From assembly GCF_000002985.6 (NCBI RefSeq), contig NC_003281.10, positions 6,324,001 to 6,388,000 on the forward strand: a stretch of 64,000 nucleotides of DNA, in the 5' to 3' direction. This stretch comes from Caenorhabditis elegans. Its lineage: Eukaryota; Nematoda; Chromadorea; Rhabditida; Rhabditidae. The number at the start of each line of letters is the position of its first letter. The first letter of the stretch is position 1. Both the position numbers and the translations under genes were made by a program. The notes beneath the pieces are model-generated. The model did not search any database. It was not told the origin of the DNA and saw nothing but the letters and a program-made list of their open reading frames with translations. This document shows positions 47,001-58,901 of the stretch, one piece after another.

Positions 47001-49772
47001 TGGCTGATCCATCGAAACAAGCTCTCAAATCCACTGATGCTACCATCTCTCCTTGGCTGCAAGCTCTTGGAACACTGGTTGGATCTCTCTATCGAAGATA
47101 TCCACTCGAACTGAACGGAATGCTAGACTATGTGCTAAATCAATTGAAACTTTGCAAAAGTTACGATATGCTTCTTCTTCGAGAAATTATCCAGAATATG
47201 TCATGGATCGAGAGTATCAGTGGAGCAACGAAAGAACAAATTGAAGCACTTGGAGGTGGAGACTTGTTGAAACAGGAAGCTGGTGGATATTCAACGGCAA
47301 CAAAGAATAGAAAAGCTGCTCAACGTCTACGTGATGCACTTCTGAAAGGAGATTTGGCTGTTGGATTGGCAATTTCAGTTGCTCAACAAAAAGAGCATAT
47401 TGTCTACAATGAAAGCTCTACTCTTCCATTGAAACTTGTTGGAAAAATGGTTGATCAGTGTAGTGACACATTTCAACAACTCGTTTCATTTTTGAGTGTT
47501 TATCTGAAAAATGATGATTTTTCGAAACGAGTTCCAACTGTTCGTGAATTGTTATCTGATTATTCACTTGGAATGGAAGCCACAATGTGTCTGGCGAGAC
47601 CTATTTTCTTCTCAAGAATATCAGATCACTATGATGCGGCTAAAAAAATCTCGAAAGCTGCTGTTGAAGATGGACAAAAGACTCGTTTGGATACACAGCA
47701 AAAGACTGAAATGTTTACAAGTGCGTTGGAATCACAAGTGGAAATGTTAATGGATGAGCTGAAAGCATCTGAACCTGGCATGGAGGAGAATATACCTGTG
47801 AAGTGAGTTTTTATCAAATTTTCGCCCAGTTTGCTAAATTTTTCTTTCAGATTCTTCGCTGTTTTCTGGATGCTGACAATGTATGATATCGAAGTTCCGA
47901 CAGCTGCATATGAACGGACACTTGATGCTTTAAAGAAACAGTCAAGAGAAGACAGTCATGTTAGTTTTCATCTATAAATAATCTACTATTTTTTATTTCA
48001 GGGAAAAGCTAAGAAAACTGATAAACAGTTGGAGAGTAAGCTTCGAGAAGAGCAGAAGAGGCAAATTGAGCACGTGGAACGTTGTAAAGTATGGCTTCTG
48101 AACAAGAAAGACTCGTTGATTGATGAGCAATTCCATAATTGTAAGTTTATGCATGAAATCCGCTTTAATACTTTTCCAATATTTCCAGCTGTATTGGAAG
48201 CTCTCATTCAACAATGCCTCCTGCCACGTGCCATATTCTCCGAACTTGATGCAGTGTTCTGTGGTCAATTCTTCATGATGCTTCACGAAATGCGGACTCC
48301 ATTCTTCCCATCGGTTCTGATCATTGACAGACTCTTCGAGAACATAATTCCTCTGATCGCGGGGCTCACCGAGAACGAAGCCAACTCGCTGGCATGCTTC
48401 TTTGAAATTCTGCTCTGCACTGTTCAAAGATGGCACTCGGAGAAAGAAGTTTTCGAGAAGGAATGTGCAGGATTTCCAGGAATGATCACAAAACAAGCAA
48501 TTGAATATCAAACTTTCCGAAAGTTATGCTATAGATGGCAAATTCGATTTACTGCCATGTTTAAGACAGTCTTCACAAAAGATGATGCTGACTATGTACT
48601 TATCAGAAATTCATTGATTATGATGACAAAGTTGACATCTGGATTTCCAGTCATATCACATGCAGTCGCCACAATGGAAACAGCTGTAACCAAGTTGAAG
48701 GATCGAGAGAAGGGAAAACGTGACGATCTATCATTAAAAGCAGCCTCGTATGTTGGAAAGCTCAAGATGAGAACTGTGAAGATTTATGCTCAAAATTCGG
48801 ATTACGCCCCAGTTCCCAACAAGAAGGTGTCGGTCGGTGCTGAAAAACCAAAGAAAAAAGAAAAAGTGGTAGATGAGAAAGATAAAGCTGATGGGGAACC
48901 AGTTGATAAGAAGATTAAAGTAGATTCGAAGAAAAATGGGACGACGAGTTCGGAGAAAGTGGTGAAAGATGATGAAGTACATCAGAATGGAAGTGAAACA
49001 GAGAAGAAAGCTACAGTAGATAACAAAGAGAGAAAGAAGCGACCTGGAGTGAGTACATAAATTATTAAAATTCACAGAACTGAACTAACTATTATAATTT
49101 TAGAAATCATCCCACGGATCAAAAGAATCAAAGAAAGAGCCAACAACTGAAGATGGTGAAGTGAAGACTCCAAGTCCCCCTCCTGCAAAGAAGACTCGAA
49201 TTGTTGATCGCTTAAAACGGTCTGATGAACCTTCAAAGAAAGATGAGAAAGAATCTCCGAAGGACACAGAATCTGAAAAAGGAGAAGGTAAGAAAAGAAG
49301 AGAACGATCGAAAGACAAAGAAACAGGAAAAGAGAAACGGTTGGAGAAGGATAATAAGGAACGAGAAAAGGATAAGGAAAGGAAGCGAGAAAATGGAGAA
49401 AACCAGAAAGAACAAAAGATTCTCAAAGATCAGAAGCAAAAAAGCAAGCCGTCCGATGAGAAGCTTGAAGTGGCAGGACCCGCGGTAAGATATTAACGTT
49501 TTCTCAAGCTATTTTCAAAATTTTCCTTTCGAAAATGTGATTTATTTCAGCTTCCCGACCCAGTTCCCAAGAAAGATGACAAGAAAGGCTCTCGAAAAGC
49601 GATTGAGTTTGATCTAGAGGAGCCTTCAAAATCAACATCGTCCTCTCGAAAAGATCGCAAAGATGATCGAAAAGAAAAAAAAGAAGAACTTCCAAAGGCA
49701 TCAAGAATAGCAGAGCCTGCACGTGATGCTGGAAAGAGTGGAAGAGATCGTGGGCATCGAACATTTAGATGA
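44046..49772 (+). CDS. thoc-2: THOC-2, THO complex scaffold subunit
   Basis: Fourteen exons join in frame (44046-44141, 44190-44321, 44523-44614, 44661-44880, 45101-45283, 45334-45486, 45535-46039, 46268-46669, 46983-47802, 47851-47959, 48002-48140, 48189-49048, 49104-49484, 49551-49772) for 1437 residues. THO couples transcription to mRNA packaging and nuclear export and limits R-loops. The helical N-terminal part is followed by family signatures such as SWRYWMYSKWNLE, KGKIHGRTKYVLKRLSKE and a C-terminal Tho2 region with GFPVISHAVATMETAV. The last ~270 residues are an extremely lysine/glutamate-rich low-complexity tail (KDKERKREN...), typical of THOC2 and probably RNA-binding. The identity is clear from the pattern of conserved blocks and length. 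I remember it as C16A3.8. Confidence 0.93.
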
Positions 49773-49956
49773 GCTCTCACCACATATCCCCAGATTTTCA
49801 TTATTGTATCTCAGTTTATGTTGTCTACGAGGTTTTCTATTGTATCCTGATGGATTATTAAATATTCGTTTTATTTTTTGTTAGCATTAAATCTAAAGAC
49901 ATTGGATCGTTGAACTTCTTGGAATGTGAAAGCAATGGAAGTATTTCGAATATAGA

Positions 49957-50211
49957 ATGCTTGCTCGAAGAGTCAATCCAAAAGTCGAAGATCAAGTGCT
50001 AAATGTGAGCAAAAGACAACGTCAAATTTCCGAACGACTTCCAATCTATGGGAACAGCCCTTTACTTGAATTTACTGGTAAAACAAAAAAGAATTATTTG
50101 AAACAACAACGATTTATTGTCAGAACAATGCTTATGAAACAAGAGAAGCAGCGGTTCCAGACTCGTACTTCCAGGTTGGTGGAAGCTGACGCTTGGTCTT
50201 GTAGTATCTAG
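49957..50211 (+). CDS. possible small basic ORF between thoc-2 and rps-13 (weak)
   Basis: An 84-codon frame starts [15 protein letters not shown] and is rich in Lys, Arg and Gln ([17 protein letters not shown]). It begins about 185 bases after the thoc-2 stop, behind a T-rich ...TTTTTTGTTAG acceptor-like site at about 49885, so a downstream operon gene is imaginable. Its last third lies antisense to the rps-13 terminal exon, which weakens the case. I recognise no family. It may be chance. Confidence 0.25.
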   Translation: MLARRVNPKVEDQVLNVSKRQRQISERLPIYGNSPLLEFTGKTKKNYLKQQRFIVRTMLMKQEKQRFQTRTSRLVEADAWSCSI

Positions 50212-50981
50212 CCAAACGGTGGATACGGGACTCGACGAGGATAAGTCTGTACTTGCTGTCAATGTCCTTGCGGGATCTCTCAAGATGCTTGCGAATGGCG
50301 ACGGCCTTCTTGACGAGATGGTACAAATCCTCTGGGAGCTCTGGAGCCATTCCCTGAAAAAACAATAATTAAACTAGAAAAAGACGTTGATTGAATTTTA
50401 CTAGTTTCTACGAAAACTGTCATCGTGTTATTGAGATCTAATCTAAATACAGTTACACCTCACCCAAAAACAGGATATTTCATATTGCTCATTTTGACGG
50501 CTGGCATGGACAAGTCTGAGTCCGATAACCAGTGCTTTTGAAGAGCGTATACTGATATAAAAATTGCATTATTACCTTGGACTTGAGGATGCGGAAGATC
50601 TTGTTTCCGGCAAGACGGCGGACTTGTCCAACTCCGTGGGAATCCCTGAGGATAACTCCGATTTGGGATGGACGAAGACCCTAAAATACAAAATCTCTGC
50701 CTGTCGTAAATTTCAAAAGGAAATGGACACCGAAAACTCGGTTTTCACATTTCCTGGGCCCATTTTCAAACTTGGAAAAATGGTAGCCCAGTTGATGATC
50801 ATATGGTAGTTATCGGAATCGCACCAAGTAACTCCTCAGATCAATTGCAAACCTTCTTGGCCATCTTGACGATTTGGTCTTGGACCTCCTCGGCGGTCAT
50901 CTTTTGCCATGATGGAACGGAGCGGCGGTATGGGATGGCCGACTTGGCCATTCCCTTTCCTGGATTGTGCATGCGACCCAT
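50132..50981 (-). CDS. rps-13: ribosomal protein S13 (uS15)
   Basis: Three exons (50853-50981, 50576-50680, 50132-50353) encode 151 residues, the standard eukaryotic length. The start [15 protein letters not shown], the block [14 protein letters not shown] and the C-terminal [16 protein letters not shown] are all highly conserved in RPS13/uS15. It is a 40S protein that binds 18S rRNA and sits at an intersubunit bridge. An AATAAA on the minus strand at about 50112-50117 implies a very short 3' UTR. Codon choice (GGA, CTC, AAG) is strongly biased as in other highly expressed worm genes. Both introns contain foldable sequence, and in vertebrates this gene's introns host the U14 snoRNA. Confidence 0.98.
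50501..50532 (-). other. small hairpin in the second rps-13 intron
   Basis: CTGG (50501-50504) pairs with CCAG (50529-50532), and an inner GGAC pairs with GTCC, leaving internal loops. This is reminiscent of one arm of an H/ACA snoRNA, but I cannot place convincing H and ACA boxes. Confidence 0.35.
50719..50791 (-). other. two abutting hairpins in the first rps-13 intron
   Basis: Hairpin A: GGAAATG (50719-50725) pairs with CATTTCC (50748-50754), and ACCGA pairs with TCGGT inside. Hairpin B: CTGGGC (50754-50759) pairs with GCCCAG (50786-50791), and CCATTTT pairs with AAAATGG inside. Two adjacent stems in a ribosomal-protein intron suggest an embedded structured RNA, but no clear snoRNA boxes are seen. 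Confidence 0.45.
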
Positions 50982-51390
50982 GGTTGATGCGGATTACCTG
51001 AAAGAAGATGATAAAATGTCGAGTTTATTGTAAAAATGTAAAGATTAAAGAAATTAACAAAATTAATGAAAGAACAAAGGTAAGAAAAGTGCCCTATGAT
51101 TGGCTAAAATGAATTGCAATGGAAATGTAGCAAGCGAAGAAAAATGTCCTAAAAGTTGTATACGGTAACACTCGTTTTGCGTGTGTAACGCGCGTGGTGA
51201 GACAACGCGGGCAAAATCAATGTCCCTTCAAATGTGTAGTTTGTGGTCGGTCATGTCATCTGAACTATTGCACAACATTGCATCGCTTTTCTCAATGTTT
51301 CGCGTTTTCAAATAAAAAAATTTCACAAATATATAAAAGAAAAGTATTTTTCCAATAATTTATCTGTTTCAATTACAGACTAAAGTAATT
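50982..51390. promoter_or_regulatory. divergent promoter region between rps-13 and the NFX1-like gene
   Basis: About 400 bases separate the two start codons. A GC-richer patch at about 51165-51215 (GGTAACACTCG, GTAACGCGCGTGG, CAACGCGGGC) is the most promoter-like segment. No coding sequence is visible. Confidence 0.5.
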
Positions 51391-54300
51391 ATGGCCGATA
51401 CTGAAGGAACATCATCTAGTATTCCAACATCCACAAATTCTTCCCGTCACCGAGCAAGTCGAGGAAGAGGAGGTCGTTTCCGTCAAGCTCCTCGACAAGT
51501 AGGAGCCAATACCGCAGATAACCTAGATGCGGCGCCTTTGATGAACCCGAGAGGAGGACATCGTGGTGGTAGTGGAAACAAACGTGGCAGAGGACAAAAA
51601 GAAGGTAATTAAAGGCAAAAATAACTTTAAAGAGCTTTAAACTAATTGTTTAAATTTCAGCTACCTCTGCAAGCCGTTTACAAATGCAGCCAGAAGCTAA
51701 TTTCACCTTCAACCCCAATGCTGCGACATTCAACCCAGCACAGTCGGTTCTCTTCGATCCATCTGTGCCTCCACCGACGATTGGTGCCTCGACACATTCG
51801 AATCAAAATTCCAGACAACAGGAGCCATCGCAAAATAGAAGAAGACGTGGTGGTCAGCAGAACACACAGCGTCGTCAGCTCGAAATACAAGAACAAAGAG
51901 GCGATTCTCATCCACAAAATCAATCAAGACAGAACAATAGAAATCAACTGAATGTGGATAGGATTGCAAATCAACAAAACAAGTCAGTGCAAAACCCATC
52001 TCGAAATCCTGGGAACAGCCGAAGAGGCCAAGGAGCTCGTCGACGGGAACAAAAAGAAGAACCGCTGACAGAAGAAGAAACTAAAATTTTAGCGGATAAG
52101 CCACTCAGAGAGGGTCTGGTATATCTTCTGGAAAATAATAAGTATGAATGTGCGATTTGTTACACTCGAATCACAACCAGACAAGGAGTTTGGTCCTGTA
52201 AAACCTGTTATCATATTTTCCACATTTCAACTGGATGTATTACTGATTGGGCGAGATCAAGCAGAGATAAAGAAGGTGCAAACACTTGGAGGTGTCCAAC
52301 CTGCCAGACAGAAAACGAAACCATGCCTTACAATTATTATTGTTTCTGTGGGCGTATGAGAAATCCTAATTTCCGAGTTGGAGAAGTTCCACATAGTTGC
52401 GGAGAGACATGCGGTGGTGCAAGAAAGTTCGGATGTCCTCATCCGTGTACTGAACTGTGTCATCCTGGTCCATGCATTGAATGCAAGCTTTTTACAACAA
52501 AATCATGCAATTGTGGAAAGACGAAAAAAAGTGTGAGATGCGGATCTGACCAAGAAGTCATGGTGAGATTTTGAAATCTAGTTGTATCTTTAGTTTTATT
52601 CAATGTTTTCAGTGTGAAACAGTCTGCGGAAAGCAACTCTCATGTGGCCAACACAATTGCGAAAGAATTTGTCATTCCGGTGATTGTGGAGAGTGTACTG
52701 TAATTCTAGAACAAGATTGTTTTTGTGGCAAAACGCCAAAAGAAGTTTCCTGCAATCCGTGTGCACACGAGAAATATTCATGTGGCTCAGAGTGTGATGG
52801 AATGTTTTCGTGCGGAATTCATCATTGTACGAAGAAATGTCACGACAAGGAGTGTGGAGAATGTGAAACAGGAGCCAATAGAATTCGAACGTGTCCATGT
52901 GGAAGGAACACACTTCAATCACTTGGAGTCACTAGGAAAAAATGTACAGACATGGTTCCAACTTGTGATTCAGTTTGTGACAAATGGCTAACTTGTGGAA
53001 CTCCTGGAAAGAATCATCATTGTCGAGAAAAGTGCCACGAAGGTCCTTGCCCTCCATGCAATCTCAATACATCCGTAATTTGTCGCTGTGGAACGTCTAA
53101 AGGCGTCATTCCATGTGACGAATATTTGCAAATAATGAAAACCAGTGAGTTTCAAATGTCTTCATTTGATCTATGACCAATATATTTTCAGCTGGTGAAT
53201 ATCTCTGCACAAAAAGATGTCGAAAAAAGAAGTCATGTGGAATGCACAAATGCCAAGAAGTTTGCTGTATTCAAGATGAACATTTTTGTCTGCAAATGTG
53301 CAACAAACGACTTTCTTGCGGAATTCACACATGTGAGAATGTATGTCACGCTGGACAATGCCGTCCGTGTCTGCAAGCCAGTTTTGATGAGCAATTTTGT
53401 CATTGTGGTCACACAGTTCGAATGCCTCCGATTCCATGTGGAGCTCGTCTACCAGTGTGCTCCCAACCATGTGTCCGTCCACACAGTTGTGATCATTCTG
53501 TCTCTCATAAGTGCCATGGTGAACAAAACTGTCCTCCATGCACACAGCTCACCGAAAAAATGTGTTATGGTGGACATAGAGTTCGCAAAAATATACCGTG
53601 TCATATCGACTCAGTTTCATGTGGCGTGGTTTGCAAAAAACCCCTCAAATGTGGAGTTCATGTGTGCCAAAGAACATGTCACGGTGAAGAATGTGAGAAA
53701 GAAGGGGAGAAATGCACGAAAAAATGTGAAACCATCCGAGAGCTTTGCGAACATCCTTGCGCACTTCCATGTCACGAAGATTCTCCGTGTGAGCCAAGCC
53801 CATGCAAAGCAAGTGTGAGAATTTCTTGTGAATGTGGACGAATTAAAAAGGACGCACCATGCTGTGAAGTTGATAAAATGATTCTATCAAAACTCGAAAA
53901 GGAAGAAGAAGAAAAATCTGAATCGGATGGTGAAGAGAAAGTGGTCAAAGAAGGAATTCTCAAGCGCTCAACAAGTTTTTCTCAACTTAACTGCATGAAA
54001 TGTGATGACGAATGCAAGAAATTGGAAAGAAATCGAAAAGTTGCTGAAGCTCTTGAAGTTGATACAGATGAATATGGAATGAACAAACTCGCTCCAACTA
54101 TTTCCTTCCCTTGTTATCTGAAAGAGATGGTTAGAACCAACATTGATTTCGTCAAATCTGTTGAAAAGATTCTCATTGATCTGGTTATTCAAATTCTAAG
54201 TGTAAGCTACCATTTGTTTAAAATTGTGGGCATACATATAGTTTTTTACAGGGTGAAGCCTACCACGACACTTTTCGAGCTCACCTGCCAGCAATGAGTA

Positions 54301-55009
54301 TTGAGAAGAGAAGATTCGTGCATGAATACGCCAACTTTTTCAATATCGCCTCAGAAAGTGTAGACAGTCCACCAAAAAGAAGTATCGTTCTCACAGCAGT
54401 ACGAGGAAAATCTCATCAGCCTCTCGTTCTCATTAGTGATCTTGTAAACTACAAAGGAGCTCTAAAGACGCCAGGACCTGCTGTTATTAGAAAAGATATA
54501 ATGGATCAAGCTTTGAGTAAAAAAGAAGAAACAGAAGGTCTCATGAAACCATTAAGATGTACGGAAAAAATGGTAGTTCGGAGAGAAGCTCGTCCAATGA
54601 AGGTAAATATATAATTTTTGTCTGGCATTGTTCAGATTTCAATATTTTTATTTTCCAGGAAATAACTGCCCCAATCCCATTGAAACAACAAAACCAATTT
54701 GCTCTTTTGGGGAGCGATGTCGATTCGGACGATGAAGAAAGTAACGTTCCGACAACAAGTAATTTAGTATCTTCACCTCCAAAAGATTGGTGGAAAGACG
54801 AGGAAGAAGGGTGGCAAAAAGTGCAACAAAAAGAGTATGTTGTTGAAGTCGAACGCGATATGACCGAAGATGAGATTGAGGCGGCGAAAAAACTGGATGA
54901 AGGTCCCACATGGGAAGATCAATGTGACGAAGATGCACCAGCAACAGAAACCAGTTCAGCTATTGAATCTCCAGCGAAAGAGGAGCCGGTTGCTGAATTA
55001 CTAGAATAA
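51391..55009 (+). CDS. nfx-1: NFX1-type transcription regulator (RING/PHD-like, NF-X1 zinc fingers, R3H)
   Basis: Six exons (51391-51604, 51661-52562, 52613-53144, 53192-54201, 54252-54602, 54659-55009) encode 1119 residues. The first ~210 are Gln/Arg/Gly/Asn-rich and disordered. A RING-type finger follows at about 234-300 (CAICYTRITTRQGVWSC, CYHIFH, WRCPTC). Then comes a long series of NF-X1 zinc fingers with the repeated C-x-H-x-C pattern (CGETCGGARKFGCPHPC, CHPGPC, CHSGDCGEC, CHGEECEK). An R3H domain, implied in nucleic acid binding, starts at about 886 (YHDTFRAHLPAMSIEKRRFVHEYANFF). The C-terminal part is acidic, with a DWWKDEEEGWQKV block. Human NFX1 binds X-box DNA and acts as a repressor and ubiquitin ligase. 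The domain order matches the family fully. Gene name is from memory of the worm orthologue. Confidence 0.92.
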
Positions 55010-55461
55010 AACGTATTAGATTTTTTACATGCACTATCACATCAATTTTCGATGTTACTATTCATATCCTCAATTGTACGGTGTAACAGTTTGTTTCAAG
55101 TACATTTCCATTGTTTTGAATACTTTAAAATACGGTTTGCTTGTTTTAACTAATGAATAAATATTCTCTGGTGTTTATATTATTTTAATTGCGTTCCTGT
55201 GGCCCAGTTATTTCCTGTGAAAATATTTGTTTGAGACTTTAAATTTTAATTGAAAGATGAAAATAGAGAGAAGGCGCCTTAAGGCACGCGGGACTGACAA
55301 AGTGTGCAAACACCGCCACGCGAAGACGCACACTTTCGGTTCTTTCACAATTTTTTTGCCCGTTCTTCTCAATCAATTCTTGCTTCTTTTTCCTTTTATC
55401 GAAGTAATTCTCGTGTGAAAAACAACTCAAAAAATTCGAATTTTTCAGAAACTGGGTAAAA
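55010..55461. promoter_or_regulatory. 3' UTR of the NFX1-like gene and leader region of MAK16
   Basis: An AATAAA at 55156-55161 probably ends the NFX1-like mRNA. A GC-rich patch (55272-55340) contains AAGGCGCCTTAAGGC and a 9-bp inverted repeat, AAAGTGTGC (55299-55307) with GCACACTTT (55328-55336). An acceptor TTTTTCAG at about 55449 precedes the MAK16 ATG by 12 bases and is a likely trans-splice site. Confidence 0.5.
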
Positions 55462-56534
55462 ATGCAGTGCGACGATGTGACTTGGAACATTCTCAACAAG
55501 GGACAATGCGCCTACAAAGCGTGGACAAAGCCAAAAATGTTCTGTAAAAATGAAATGAATTTGACTGGTTTGTGCAACAGAGCTTCGTGTCCATTGGCTA
55601 ACTCACAGTATGCAACAGTTCGTGAGGAGAACGGAGTATGTTACTTGTACGCAAAAGTTGTCGAACGATCTCACTATCCACGTCGTTTATGGGAAAAGAC
55701 AAAGTTGTCAAAGGATATGAACAAAGCATTGGAACAAATCAGTGATCAACTTCTTCATTGGAGTGAATATGTTAGACACAAGTGCAAAGCTCGTCTCATC
55801 CGAATTCATCAATATTTGATCAGAATGCGTAAAATGGCAGTCCGTGGAAAGTAAGTTTAAACTTATAGAAACTGAATTTTGCATAGTATTATTTATTTTC
55901 AGCCAGAAGAAACTCATTCCAATTGGACGGAAAGTGGAAAGACGTGAGAAACGTCGTGAAGAGAAGGCACTTGTTGCAGCTAAACTTGATCACGCTATTG
56001 AGAAAGAGCTCTTAGCCAGACTTAAGTGAGTTGATATATTAGAAAGTGCACATTTTGAATGAAACAACTTTTAGACAAGGAACATATGGCGATGTTTACA
56101 ACTTCCGTCAAGAGGCATTCGAACAAATGCTGGAAAACACTGAAAAAGAGTTGGAAGTGGAGCAAGAACTCGAGCAGGACGACGCAGACACGGGTGAGAC
56201 TCAGTTCGTCGCTGACTTTGATAGTTCCGACGATGAGGATCAGGACATGGAAGACGGAGGTGATGGACATTGGTCACCAGGAGATACTGACAGTGAGAAC
56301 GAGGATAATTGGCAGCCAGAACAAGAACAAGAGGATTCGGATGAAGATGATGAGGAAGGAGGTGATGAGCCAATGGAAATTGAGGAGCCACCAAAGAAGA
56401 AGGTAAAGAAGGAGCCGAAGAAAAAGACTGGGAAGAAAGCTGCTGATGGAAAGAAGAAGAAGCTCAAGAAACGAGCTCATGTTGAGATTGAATACGAAGA
56501 AGAAACGGAGCCACGACAAAGGGTCAAGGCATAA
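55462..56534 (+). CDS. MAK16 homologue, 60S ribosome assembly factor
   Basis: Three exons (55462-55850, 55903-56025, 56075-56534) give 323 residues. The start [19 protein letters not shown] and the block [21 protein letters not shown], with its paired cysteines, are hallmarks of the MAK16 family, as is [18 protein letters not shown]16 acts in the nucleolus with RPF1 and others in early 60S maturation. The central region ([18 protein letters not shown]) is basic. The C-terminal third is acidic then lysine-rich, as usual for the family, and probably nuclear-targeting. It is the first gene of a set of three closely spaced plus-strand genes. I remember it as C16A3.6. Confidence 0.93.
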
Positions 56535-56790
56535 AACTTCGCATTCCATTTTGTCTGTTATCGTTATTTTTGTTCTTTTCTTTTATTCGCCCTCTTCCAA
56601 TTGTGTTGTTGTTATTTGCTTTTTAATTTTTAACTCTTTTACCCAAAAATTCAAATGAAAATTGTTACTTTTCCTTGTTTACTAAAAATTAAACTGATTG
56701 GTTTTTTTTCCAATTTTATTTTATTGTTCCAATCACATATTTTTGTACTCTATAAAACCCATTGTTTTCAGAGAAGACCGGGAGGAAGCC

Positions 56791-57393
56791 ATGGATTCGC
56801 CGGCGTGGATGTTCACGAAGGCGCTGAGCCATAGACAGAAGGTAATTTTTATTTTTGAAAAGCTTTAGTCGTTTGTGAAATTGGTAGCGTTGTTTTTTAA
56901 TCTGATTGGAGATTTCGTCTGTTTAAAATGTAGCGAATTATTGCATTTTCAGGTCACCCGCCTCTACAAACGCTGTCTTCGCGAAGTTGACAACTGGTAT
57001 GGAGGAAACAATCTGGAAGTTCGCTTCCAAAAGTGTATTATCCGTGCTCGATTCGACGCTAACGCTGATGAGGTTGACACCCGTAAGAGCCAGATCCTTC
57101 TTGCCGACGGATGCCGTCAATTGTGGGAGAAACGTCATTTCAAGCCTTTCCGTTTTGCTCTCGATCCAGGAGGTTCCAGTTATGATCGTGAACGCGAGTC
57201 GCCGGATGAGATTGTCGATTCGGATCAATGGACATTGGCTGAACGTGAACAGTTCCCCTACTACTTCAATACTCGTGAGCAGAGAAAGAAGGAGTTGCTG
57301 ACTCACTGGGCCAAAATCGAAAAAGCTTGGGATGAGGAGATCGCGTCAATTCAAACCCAACTACCAGCTGCTGCCCCAACTGTTTCCAAATAG
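56791..57393 (+). CDS. NDUFB9-like LYR protein, mitochondrial complex I subunit B22
   Basis: Two exons (56791-56841, 56953-57393) encode 163 residues. The segment SHRQKVTRLYKRCLREVDNWY is the LYR-type helix of NDUFB9 (here with RLYKR). Conserved blocks follow: FQKCIIRARFDANADEVD, LLADGCRQLWEKRH, and the proline/aspartate region with FPYYFNTREQRKKELLTHW. It is an accessory subunit of the complex I membrane arm and binds the acyl carrier protein. An acceptor TTGTTTTCAG ends at 56771, 20 bases before the ATG and about 240 bases after the MAK16 stop, fitting trans-splicing within an operon. Confidence 0.93.
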
Positions 57394-57645
57394 GCCACTA
57401 TGAGGAAGTAATGCGATTGATTTTAAGTAGAACGAGCTCACTCGTAGACCGAATAATTTTGTTTTGTTTTTTATGAATTTAACGTCACTGAACAAATAAA
57501 TATAGCTGTATTTTCATTGTATATTATCATTTATTATTCATCTGTTTAAATGGTTATTGCTGACCATTTGCATATTTTTTCCAATTTATTTAAATTTCTT
57601 CTTGTAAGCTTTAAATTAAACATTTTATTACAGAGATCTATCAGA

Positions 57646-58901
57646 ATGGATGGATCTACAGGGTTCACATGTGTAACATGCCGTGTCGTCTTCGAGACAG
57701 CCGAGCTGCAGAGAGATCATTACAAAACCGAATGGCATCGGTACAATCTGAAAAGACAAGCTGCTGAGCTTCCAGCTATAGGAATTGAGCTTTTCAATGA
57801 GAAAGCTGCATCGTTCAACCCAACAAAGGTAGGGGAAAAGTTTTCTAATGTTCGCTTAATACTTACTCATTATCAATTTTTCAGCCAGTCGTTGCTGCTT
57901 CAGTTGAACCATTGTACTGCAAGGCTTGTCGGAAATCAATCAAATCGGAGAATGCAATGACTGATCACGTAGCTAGCAAAAAGCACAAGGAAAATGAGAA
58001 GAAGATTGAGGATGATGTGAAGAAAGGTCCAAAGCAACCAAGAAAGAAGCCAGAGAATTTGCCAAAGAAACCTGAGTCACTAAAGGAACCTGAAAATGAT
58101 GAAGATGATGACTCGAGTGGATGGGAAACTGACGATGAGGAGGAAGGTGTGGAGGAACTAAATGAGGATGATGCTCTTCCAGTCACATCTTGTCTGTTTT
58201 GTCCACAGACAAAGCCTAATATGGATGAAATGCGTACTCATATGAACTTCCATCATGGATTCCAACTTCCAGACAGGCAATACTTGAGCGATGAACTTGG
58301 ATGCTTAAGCTACTTGGGACTTAAAGTTGGAGCTGGTCGTTGCTGTATCTTCTGCCCAGACGTTAAAGCCAGATACGAATCAGTTCAGAGTTGTCAGCAG
58401 CACATGCGAGATAAGCAGCACTGCAAACTCCGCAGAGATCCTGAAAGCATGATTGAGCTCGACGACTACTATGATTACAGTCCGATGTATGATGGAGATG
58501 ATCAAGATAAGTCAGAACTGTTTGATGATGGATGGTCGCTTACTCTCCCTTCTGGAGCTAAAATTGGACACCGTAACCTTCATCGATATTTCAAACAATA
58601 CCTTCGCCCAGTTGATGGTACACAGAGACTTGTTTCAAGAGCAGCACTCGATAAAGCAAAGGGATTCTATCCAGCTCTCGCTTGGACTGGAACTACGAGT
58701 AAGTTTTATTAGAATTCTATGACATCAAATAGTAGAAATAAAAAGAAATGTAACAAAAATAATATTTCAGCTGTCGCGGCCAAGAAGGTTGCTCGAGACA
58801 TGAAGTTCGTTGAGCGTTTCCGTCGTCGTTTCGATCTGCGTGTGGCAGTCAAGTCGAACAAGTTGTTCAAGACAAACGGATTCGTCGGAGACAATCATTG
58901 A
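57646..58901 (+). CDS. ZNF622/REI1 homologue, cytoplasmic 60S maturation zinc-finger protein
   Basis: Three exons (57646-57828, 57885-58698, 58771-58901) give 375 residues. Four C2H2-type fingers are visible: FTCVTCRVVFETAELQRDHYK near the start, YCKACRKSIKSENAMTDHVASKKH at about 73-96, CLFCPQTKPNMDEMRTHMNFHH and CIFCPDVKARYESVQSCQQHM. An acidic linker (DEDDDSSGWETDDEEEG) separates the second and third. The C-terminus (LPSGAKIGHRNLHRYFKQYLRP) is strongly conserved from yeast Rei1 to human ZNF622. Rei1 helps remove the export factor Arx1 from pre-60S particles. An acceptor ATTACAG ends at 57633, about 120 bases after the preceding gene's AATAAA (57495-57500), typical of a downstream operon gene. 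Confidence 0.93.

Larger units (their letters stand above)
55462..58901 (+). other. probable operon: MAK16 - NDUFB9 - ZNF622 homologues
   Basis: The three genes are collinear with about 240-255 bases between stop and next start. The second and third each have a strong acceptor shortly before the ATG and a U-rich tract in the gap. This spacing matches SL2-type operons. The NFX1-like gene upstream (440-base gap) and let-716 downstream (650-base gap) are less likely members. Confidence 0.6.

Noticed and set aside
50681-50852. C/D-box snoRNA in the first rps-13 intron
   Set aside because: A TGATGA-like motif is present near 50793 but on the strand opposite to the host, and no paired CTGA box is placed correctly.
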